Origin: Bacteroidales bacterium
Lineage (GTDB): Bacteria > Bacteroidota > Bacteroidia > Bacteroidales > F082
Direction: 5' to 3'
Length of the DNA stretch: 19,067 bases
Assembly (NCBI GenBank): GCA_900769945.1
Contig: CAAGIO010000036.1
Coordinates: forward strand, 1 to 19,067
The notes beneath the pieces were generated by a model, which saw nothing but the letters and a program-made list of their open reading frames with translations, had not been told where the DNA came from and did not search any database. The translations under genes were made by a program, and so were the position numbers. Positions 14,196 to 19,067 of the stretch are shown here, in pieces (position 1 is the first letter of the stretch; every line of letters begins with the position of its first letter).

Positions 14196-15161
14196 TTATT
14201 TTTCAACGTTAGGGAGCGGGATAAACCCTTTTCCCATAACCTCGGAACTTTCAATAACATTGACGAAAGCGTCAGGGTCGAGTTCTCTAAGGTTGTTCTT
14301 CAGTTTCACCAAGTCGGCGCGTGTAAGGTTGATATAAATCATCTTACGTTCCTGGCCTTTAAAGAGCCCTTTGCCCACGAAGCATGTGCCGCCCCTCTTG
14401 ATATCATTGATAATGAAGTCTCTAACCTGATCGACTTTCTCTGTGACGATGAATGCCGTCTTATAGCTCTTGATACCTTCGACCACAATATCGATAATCT
14501 TGCCCTCAATGACGATAACGAGTATTGAGTAGATTGGGAGGCGCAGCTGGCCGAACGCGATAAGTGTCGTGAGAGTGATACACGAGTCAACTATCATGAC
14601 TAACGTGCCGAGGGAGATTTTAGTATATTTGTGGATAATCATAGAGATGATATCCGAGCCTCCCGATGTTGCTCCCGACTTGAAGATAAGACCAATAGCG
14701 AGGCCGTAGATACCGCCGGCAACGATAGTGTTGAGGAAGTAGTCAGGCATGAAGTAAAGCTCACTATGCGGCACTTTCACCATAGTATTCAGGAAGTTAG
14801 GGTCGCTGCTGTTGACATTCTCGAAGATACCGTTATGGATGATAGGGTTATAACCCCACACTGTCTCGATGAGCCATGTGAAGCCGAAAATCATAAATGT
14901 TGACAGCACTGTCTTGAATCCGAACTTAGGGCCGAGTATCCAAGTGCCAATAATGAGCAGCGGGATATCCATGCAGAGGGCGTAGTAGGATATTTTCCAA
15001 GGCCACACGGTGTTCAAGACGTTTGAGAGACCGTAGGTGCCGCCCGGAGCGAGAAGATAAGGGTTGACAAACATAACATCGCCTATTGAGAACAACGCGC
15101 TGCCCAATATCAGGAAGGCGTAGGCGACTATTTCTTGTTTCCAATTGATTTGTTTTTTCAT
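14196..15161 (-). CDS. YitT/DUF2179 family membrane protein
   Basis: This 321-residue multi-pass inner-membrane protein belongs to the YitT family. About five to six helices occupy residues 10-215, with family motifs FVNPYLLAPGGTYGLSNVL (31-49) and GLIFKSGATSGGSDIIS. A cytoplasmic DUF2179 domain (about 230-305) follows, with YKTAFIVTEKVDQV, GGTCFVGKGLFKGQERKMIY and an aspartate-rich DPDAFVNVIES end. The extracytoplasmic insertion at about 105-135 is longer than in some relatives. The start ATG is 46 bases after the guaA stop with no terminator between, so the two may share a transcript. Substrate and role are unknown for the family. Confidence 0.9.
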   Translation of the reverse strand: MKKQINWKQEIVAYAFLILGSALFSIGDVMFVNPYLLAPGGTYGLSNVLNTVWPWKISYYALCMDIPLLIIGTWILGPKFGFKTVLSTFMIFGFTWLIETVWGYNPIIHNGIFENVNSSDPNFLNTMVKVPHSELYFMPDYFLNTIVAGGIYGLAIGLIFKSGATSGGSDIISMIIHKYTKISLGTLVMIVDSCITLTTLIAFGQLRLPIYSILVIVIEGKIIDIVVEGIKSYKTAFIVTEKVDQVRDFIINDIKRGGTCFVGKGLFKGQERKMIYINLTRADLVKLKNNLRELDPDAFVNVIESSEVMGKGFIPLPNVEK

Positions 15162-15207
15162 AAAAATAAACTAAAAAATATTTACATGAGTTATCTAACA
15201 CAAAGCA

Positions 15208-16782
15208 TTATTCCCATTCTATTGTCGCAGGAGGTTTTGAGGAGATGTCGTAGCAGACTCTGTTGACGCCTTTCACCTTATTGATAATGTCGTTTGACAC
15301 TTTTGCGAGGAAGCCGTATGGCAGATGCACCCAGTCGGCTGTCATGCCGTCGGTAGAGATGACAGCTCTCAGGGCGATGGTGTATTCGTATGAGCGTTCG
15401 TCTCCCATCACGCCCACGCTCTTCACGGGGAGGAGTATGGCGCCGGCCTGCCAGATGCTGTCGTAGAGGTTGTCGGCCGTCTCGTTAGGATACGATGCGC
15501 TTGGGAGCTCGCATCTCCATTCCCTCAAGGCCTTGATATAGATGTCGTCGGCATCGCGCAGTATCCTGAGTTTCTCTTCTGTCACCTCGCCGAGTATCCT
15601 TATTCCGAGGCTCGGACCGGGGAACGGATGGCGTCCGACGAGCTCGCGTTTTATTCCGAGGGTGCGGCCCACTCTGCGCACCTCGTCTTTAAACAACGCA
15701 CGCAGCGGCTCCACAATCTTGAGGTTCATCTTCTCAGGCAGTCCGCCCACGTTATGGTGCGACTTTATCTTACAGCTCGGTCCGTTGACGCTGACGCTTT
15801 CGATGACATCGGGATAGATAGTGCCTTGTGCGAGCCATTTCGCACCGTCAATCTTCTTCGCCTCTGCCTCGAACACCTCGATAAAGGTGCCGCCTATTGC
15901 CTTCCTCTTCGCCTCCGGGTCGGTGACGCCGGCGAGCTTGCTGAGGAAGATGTCTCCCGAATGGACGCCCAACACATTGAGGCCGAGGTCTCGATACGAC
16001 TCAAGGACATCCTCGAACTCGTTCTTGCGGAGCAGCCCGTTGTCAACAAAGATACATGTAAGGTTCTTCCCTATCGCCTTGTTAAGCAGCACGGCAGCCA
16101 CTGTGCTGTCAACGCCTCCCGACAATCCGAGAATAACCTTGTCGTCACCGAGCTTATCCTTCAACGCCTCAACAGTAGTGTCGATAAAAGAGTCAGGGGT
16201 CCAGTTGCCATGGCATCCGCATATTATCTTTACGAAGTTCTCAAGCATCTTAGAACCCTCCTTGCTGTGGAACACCTCAGGGTGGAACTGTACAGCGTAA
16301 GTATCCTCACCGTCAATCCTATAGGCAGCGTTCTCCACATCATCGGTGCTGGCGATGACATGTGCGTTCAAAGGAAGCCGCGCTATTGTGTCGCCGTGTG
16401 ACATCCACACCTCGCTGCTCCTCGAAACACCCTCGAACAGCTTGCAATCCTCTTCAGTGACCGTGAGCATAGCCCTGCCATACTCCCTTGCAAGCGAAGA
16501 GTTCACCTCTCCCCCATAATGATACGCAATGAATTGAGCACCATAGCAAATACCCAGAAGCGGAAGACGCCCCTTTATCCCAGAAATGTCCGCAAAAGGA
16601 GCGTTAGCATCCCTGACAGATGAAGGACTACCACTCAAAATCACACCCTTGATGTCGTCCGTAATCTCCGGTATCTTGTTATAAGGATGAATCTCACAAT
16701 ACACGTTCAGCTCCCTAAGCCGACGCCCGATCAATTGAGTAACTTGAGACCCAAAATCTAAAATCAAAATAGTTTCCTGCAT
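15208..16782 (-). CDS. guaA: GMP synthase (glutamine-hydrolysing)
   Basis: This 524-residue cytoplasmic enzyme converts XMP, ATP and glutamine to GMP, the last step of guanine nucleotide synthesis. The N-terminal class I glutaminase domain (about 1-190) has the nucleophile Cys79 in LGICYGAQ and His167/Glu169 in FHPEV. The ATP-pyrophosphatase domain carries the P-loop SGGVDST (221-227). The dimerisation domain ends in the family signature PPATIEWE. I chose the ATG at 16782, giving MQETILILDFGSQ. The longer reading starts at a TTG and adds seven residues with no support. It probably leads a unit continuing into the YitT-family gene. Confidence 0.97.
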   Translation of the reverse strand: MQETILILDFGSQVTQLIGRRLRELNVYCEIHPYNKIPEITDDIKGVILSGSPSSVRDANAPFADISGIKGRLPLLGICYGAQFIAYHYGGEVNSSLAREYGRAMLTVTEEDCKLFEGVSRSSEVWMSHGDTIARLPLNAHVIASTDDVENAAYRIDGEDTYAVQFHPEVFHSKEGSKMLENFVKIICGCHGNWTPDSFIDTTVEALKDKLGDDKVILGLSGGVDSTVAAVLLNKAIGKNLTCIFVDNGLLRKNEFEDVLESYRDLGLNVLGVHSGDIFLSKLAGVTDPEAKRKAIGGTFIEVFEAEAKKIDGAKWLAQGTIYPDVIESVSVNGPSCKIKSHHNVGGLPEKMNLKIVEPLRALFKDEVRRVGRTLGIKRELVGRHPFPGPSLGIRILGEVTEEKLRILRDADDIYIKALREWRCELPSASYPNETADNLYDSIWQAGAILLPVKSVGVMGDERSYEYTIALRAVISTDGMTADWVHLPYGFLAKVSNDIINKVKGVNRVCYDISSKPPATIEWE

Positions 16783-16800
16783 ATTGGTAATTTTTCGTTG

Positions 16801-16808
16801 CAAAAATA
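16801..16808 (-). promoter_or_regulatory. Putative -7 element for guaA
   Basis: TATTTTTG on the minus strand matches TAnnTTTG exactly, 18 bases upstream of the guaA ATG, implying a very short leader. The -33 site is not clear. Confidence 0.5.
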
Positions 16809-16868
16809 CGAATTAATTCAATCGAAAATAATTTTGAAATTAATAAAACCAAAAAACGGATTATTTGT

Positions 16869-16876
16869 TACCTTTG
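16869..16876 (+). promoter_or_regulatory. Putative -7 element for the 178-residue membrane protein gene
   Basis: TACCTTTG on the plus strand matches TAnnTTTG exactly and is 34 bases upstream of the ATG at 16911. It lies back to back with the guaA element in a 128-base divergent gap. Confidence 0.5.
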
Positions 16877-16910
16877 CAGAAAATGTTCCATCAAAAATAT
16901 ACCTTGTCTC

Positions 16911-17447
16911 ATGGCAACGAAAAAAAGAAGAAATAAGAAATCTAATAAGAAAAAAGGTGTAGATATTATCTCTATCATTCTAATCGTCAGCATATTAGCC
17001 ATTACCCTATGGTTCATCTCGAAATATTTCATCAACGAGATTAGGGACAACAAGGACGTAGTGGCCAAGGATGTATCCCACACTGAAGCTGTGCTGCCGC
17101 TCAATAATGAGGGGAAATATGTGAAGACGAAGGTGGAGAAAAACAACTACGCCATAAGCCTTAACGGCTGCTGGATGAGCACAACAGAAGGCGCGGTGCT
17201 TTCTGTCTCCAACAACACTTACCGCCTCGACTTCATGGGTGTGGATAGCGACGAGCCCATCATTGGTAAGTTCTCGCTCAAGGACAACATCATCACCTTT
17301 ATTAATAAGGATATGCCTTGCGCAGATGAAAAAGGCGAATATGAGATAATAGTCTCCAATAACGACGTCAGATTCAGATGTATTAACGACAACTGCACTA
17401 AACGAAAGGCGACACTCACCACCGAATGGGAATGGTTAGAGGAATGA
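16911..17447 (+). CDS. Unrecognised single-pass membrane protein, 178 residues
   Basis: I do not recognise this family. The N-terminus is strongly basic (KKRRNKKSNKKK, 4-15), followed by one hydrophobic helix at about 18-37. That suggests a small membrane anchor with a cytoplasmic basic tail and an extracytoplasmic C-terminal domain. After a linker (about 40-80), the region 83-175 looks beta-rich, with LNGCWMS, YRLDFMG, IITFINK and RFRC, loosely like small lipocalin-type or lipoprotein-like domains. Four cysteines (87, 137, 157, 162) all lie in that domain and could form two disulfides. Coding looks genuine: ATG start, upstream TAnnTTTG, and normal composition. It stands alone between divergent guaA and convergent rubrerythrin. 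Confidence 0.75.
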   Translation: MATKKRRNKKSNKKKGVDIISIILIVSILAITLWFISKYFINEIRDNKDVVAKDVSHTEAVLPLNNEGKYVKTKVEKNNYAISLNGCWMSTTEGAVLSVSNNTYRLDFMGVDSDEPIIGKFSLKDNIITFINKDMPCADEKGEYEIIVSNNDVRFRCINDNCTKRKATLTTEWEWLEE

Positions 17448-17455
17448 GATAAGAA

Positions 17456-17513
17456 ACGACAACAGAGACAACAAAGACAACATATTTAGAATAAGGTTGT
17501 CCATAGTTGTCGT
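17456..17513. repeat. GACAAC direct repeats with matching inverted copies
   Basis: GACAAC occurs three times at exact nine-base spacing (17458-17463, 17467-17472, 17476-17481). Its complement GTTGTC occurs twice (17496-17501, 17506-17511). ACGACAAC-N3-GACAAC can pair with GTTGTC-N4-GTTGTCGT, giving a long stem with a small internal loop. It lies right after the 178-residue protein gene and before the terminator at 17526. No U-tract follows it. Confidence 0.6.
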
Positions 17514-17525
17514 CTGAAAGAAAAT

Positions 17526-17551
17526 AGCCGCCCTGAGGATTCAGGACGGCT
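17526..17551 (-). terminator. Terminator of perR-rbr, possibly bidirectional
   Basis: On the minus strand AGCCGTCCTGA pairs with TCAGGGCGGCT over 11 pairs (one G-T) around a four-base loop, followed by ATTTTCTTTC. It begins 24 bases past the rubrerythrin stop. On the plus strand the stem has one C-A mismatch and is followed by four Ts in a row including the stem base, so it may also end the convergent transcript. Confidence 0.8.
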
Positions 17552-17574
17552 TTTGATTGTTCAAATACTAATGA

Positions 17575-18114
17575 TTAGTAGTTTTCAGCGCGAAGGTGGA
17601 AATAATCCTGAGGGTGTTCGCAAACAGGGCATTTTAGCGGGGCTTTCTTTCCCACGTGGATGTGTCCGCAGTTAGAGCAGATCCATACCATGTCGCCATC
17701 GCGGGAGAAGACAATGCCGTCTTCGATGTTTGCGAGGAGTCTGCGGTAGCGTTCCTCGTGCTCCTTCTCTATCTTACCCACCATCTCGAACAGGGCAGCG
17801 ATACGGGTGAAGCCTTCTTCGCGAGCCTCAGCAGCGAATTTGGCGTACATGTCGGTCCACTCATAGTTCTCGCCTTGGGCAGCGTCGAGCAAGTTGGCAG
17901 CTGTTGTAGGGATTTCGCCCTCGTGCAGGAGCTTGAACCAAATCTTTGCATGTTCTTGTTCATTTCCAGCAGTCTCCTCAAAGAGTTTAGCAATCTGGAC
18001 AAAACCATCTTTCTTTGCCTTTGAAGCATAATAAGTATATTTGTTGCGGGCCATTGATTCGCCTGCAAATGCTTCGAGCAAGTTTTTTTCTGTTTTTGAG
18101 CCTTTTAATTCCAT
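17575..18114 (-). CDS. rbr: Rubrerythrin
   Basis: This 179-residue cytoplasmic non-haem iron protein reduces hydrogen peroxide in anaerobes. The ferritin-like domain has the paired ligands Glu19 (AFAGES), Glu52 and His55 (NEQEH), Glu96/Glu99 (AAEAREEG), and Glu116 with His119 (EKEH). The C-terminal rubredoxin domain has Cys146/Cys149 (CSNCGH) and Cys162/Cys165 (CPVCEHP) for the mononuclear iron. Length and layout are those of classical rubrerythrin. It lies 24 bases after perR on the same strand and is followed by a terminator, so a perR-rbr operon is likely, with peroxide-induced expression inferred. Confidence 0.97.
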   Translation of the reverse strand: MELKGSKTEKNLLEAFAGESMARNKYTYYASKAKKDGFVQIAKLFEETAGNEQEHAKIWFKLLHEGEIPTTAANLLDAAQGENYEWTDMYAKFAAEAREEGFTRIAALFEMVGKIEKEHEERYRRLLANIEDGIVFSRDGDMVWICSNCGHIHVGKKAPLKCPVCEHPQDYFHLRAENY

Positions 18115-18138
18115 AATATTTAAAATTTAGTTATTAAG

Positions 18139-18558
18139 TTATTGATTTTTACTACATTCAGAGCAGACACCATGATAATAGACCTCTACCCTATCCACTT
18201 GGAAGCCTTCTCCGCAGTAGGGAGATGTCTCCCCCATCGGGACGTCGAAAACACGGCCGCAATAACGACAGCGGAAATGCGCGTGCCTATTCCTTGGGAA
18301 GTCGAAGTGCGCGCGTTCATTTTCAATCCTAAGAAGGTTGATAGCTCCCGCATCCGACAAGGCTTTCAAGGTGTTATATACCGTTGTCAGCGACATTGAA
18401 GGGTATTCGTGGTGAAGGGCATCGTAGATATCCTCTGCCGACGGGTGGGTGTCATATTTCATTAGGTACGACAATATGGCGATACGCTGATGCGACTGCC
18501 TTATACCCGCCTTTTTTAGAAGCTCCGAAGCCCGTTCCGTCATTGTCTCGGTGTCCAT
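18139..18558 (-). CDS. perR: PerR-type Fur-family peroxide regulator
   Basis: This 139-residue Fur-family repressor has an N-terminal winged helix (about 10-80, with HPSAEDIY and SLTTVYNTLKAL) and a C-terminal metal domain. Residues matching the B. subtilis PerR sensing site (His37, Asp85, His91, His93, Asp104) are His38, Asp86, His92, His94 and Asp105. The Asp86 position favours PerR over Fur. The structural zinc site is Cys97/Cys100 (CRYC) and Cys132/Cys135 (CSEC). I chose the ATG at 18558. The longer frame starts with TTG at 18612 and would run back through the promoter. An ATG five codons on is an alternative. It is followed by rubrerythrin, a typical PerR target, and has a dyad over its own promoter. 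Confidence 0.9.
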   Translation of the reverse strand: MDTETMTERASELLKKAGIRQSHQRIAILSYLMKYDTHPSAEDIYDALHHEYPSMSLTTVYNTLKALSDAGAINLLRIENERAHFDFPRNRHAHFRCRYCGRVFDVPMGETSPYCGEGFQVDRVEVYYHGVCSECSKNQ

Positions 18559-18570
18559 ACTTTTTCTATT

Positions 18571-18593
18571 TTGTAATCGTTGCAAAATTACAA
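18571..18593. promoter_or_regulatory. Candidate PerR operator (dyad over perR promoter)
   Basis: TTGTAAT-N9-ATTACAA is a perfect seven-base inverted repeat. It overlaps the -7 element at 18583-18590, so binding here would block transcription of perR-rbr. Its AT-rich dyad form resembles Fur/PerR boxes in general, but the spacing differs from the B. subtilis PerR box. The half-site TTGTAATTTTG also occurs at the parC promoter. Confidence 0.55.
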
Positions 18594-18612
18594 TGATTTT
18601 TCTTTTTGTCAA
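18583..18612 (-). promoter_or_regulatory. perR-rbr promoter
   Basis: On the minus strand TTG (18612-18610), 19 bases, then TAATTTTG (18590-18583) match the Bacteroidota TTG-N19-TAnnTTTG consensus at both elements and spacing. Expected leader length to the ATG is about 20 bases. T8A8T3A8 tracts at 18614-18640 lie directly upstream and may act like an UP element. Confidence 0.75.
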
Positions 18613-18820
18613 CTTTTTTTTAAAAAAAATTTAAAAAAAATTAATATATTGAGTATCAAGAGTAAATAAAGACTCAAACAAAGAAGAGAGTTATTGAAAA
18701 CACAGCATAAAGAGGGATTTCATTAATGATAGGAAGGAAAAAAGAATGGCATAAGCGCATATTTTTATCTATGTAGTCGCTCCTTAATTTCTACCTTTGG
18801 TACGCAACCTGGAGCATAGG

Positions 18821-19067
18821 CTAATATAGGTAGTTTAAAATTGTCATCCAAAAATCTGCAAAAAGATGCTTGAGTTTCCTCATCATCTTCATCAGATTCC
18901 ATGCAGTAGCTGCCATCATGGCATTAATCGTTGACGATGCCTTGCCATAGAGACGAATGCTGTACTGAAAGATCTTGTTTACACCTTCCTCACCAATGCG
19001 TTTGCGGAAGTGAACAAAGTCGCTCGGATCGCACGGAAACTTAAACTGAAAGAACGCTTCTCCGCTA
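18821..19067 (-). pseudogene. IS5-type transposase remnant, internally deleted, runs off window
   Basis: The minus strand is open from the window edge to a TAG at 18821 (82 codons including the stop). The first half reads FPCDPSDFVHFRKRIGEEG and YSIRLYGK, which is N-terminal sequence of Bacteroidota IS5-type transposases. It passes directly, in frame, into TINAMMAATAWNLMKMM-KLK, which is the extreme C-terminus of the same family. The catalytic DDE region, normally some hundreds of residues in between, is missing. The join lies at about 18924-18940. The true N-terminus is beyond the right edge. It cannot encode an active enzyme. The family call is from remembered motifs. Confidence 0.78.

Noticed and set aside
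15628..16401. A 257-codon open frame on the plus strand across guaA
   Set aside because: It is antisense to the clearly conserved GMP synthase and has no recognisable motif; it reflects codon bias of guaA.
18559..18612. TTG-initiated N-terminal extension of perR
   Set aside because: It would translate straight through the promoter and dyad; the internal ATG gives a standard-length PerR.
18726..18776. A 16-codon plus-strand frame starting with ATG between perR and the transposase remnant
   Set aside because: Too short, no ribosome site or context; the gap 18643-18820 shows nothing else that I can support.
18792..18799. TACCTTTG promoter-like element on the plus strand
   Set aside because: It matches TAnnTTTG but points antisense into the transposase remnant with no gene to serve; probably chance or part of the element end.

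Overview
The window looks like a core chromosomal stretch of a Bacteroidota (probably Bacteroidales) genome. Three things point there. Seven intergenic spots carry the Bacteroidota -7 promoter element TAnnTTTG while Shine-Dalgarno sequences are mostly weak. Several proteins are Bacteroidota-type: an N-terminally anchored BatA/von Willebrand protein, tandem DUF1599, DoxX fused to a periplasmic domain, and a ParC with acidic tails. The gene order DUF1599/DoxX divergent from folP-cdaA is, from memory, familiar in Bacteroidales. I cannot name a genus.

Layout. (1) 1-254 is non-coding, with a striking T12G9 homopolymer pair. (2) 255-3089, minus strand: a compact unit DUF1599 - DoxX-like membrane protein - OppB-type permease. 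(3) 3164-4882, plus strand: dihydropteroate synthase (folP) and the diadenylate cyclase cdaA, which makes c-di-AMP. (4) 4883-10541, minus strand: a BatA-domain protein, topoisomerase IV subunit A (parC) and a small lipoprotein. (5) 10633-12075, minus strand: glutamate dehydrogenase gdhA with its own promoter and a strong intrinsic terminator. (6) 12145-16782, minus strand: guaA, a YitT-family membrane protein, a periplasmic-binding-fold protein and a YwqK/MORN-repeat lipoprotein, the last two overlapping by ATGA. (7) 16911-17447, plus strand: an unrecognised single-pass membrane protein, followed by a GACAAC repeat/dyad region. (8) 17526-18612, minus strand: perR and rubrerythrin, a peroxide-stress pair with a good promoter, a candidate operator and a terminator. 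(9) 18821-19067, minus strand: an IS5-type transposase remnant running off the right edge.

Most genes are housekeeping: folate, GMP synthesis, nitrogen assimilation, chromosome decatenation, c-di-AMP signalling and oxidative stress. The best leads for novelty are the ParC C-terminus ending exactly in a sliding-clamp-like QLTLF motif, the dyad over the perR promoter, the DUF1599-DoxX-lone OppB unit, the internally deleted transposase, and the repeats after the 178-residue membrane protein. I found no CRISPR array, tRNA, rRNA, prophage or defence island. Nothing here is a convincing large undescribed system.
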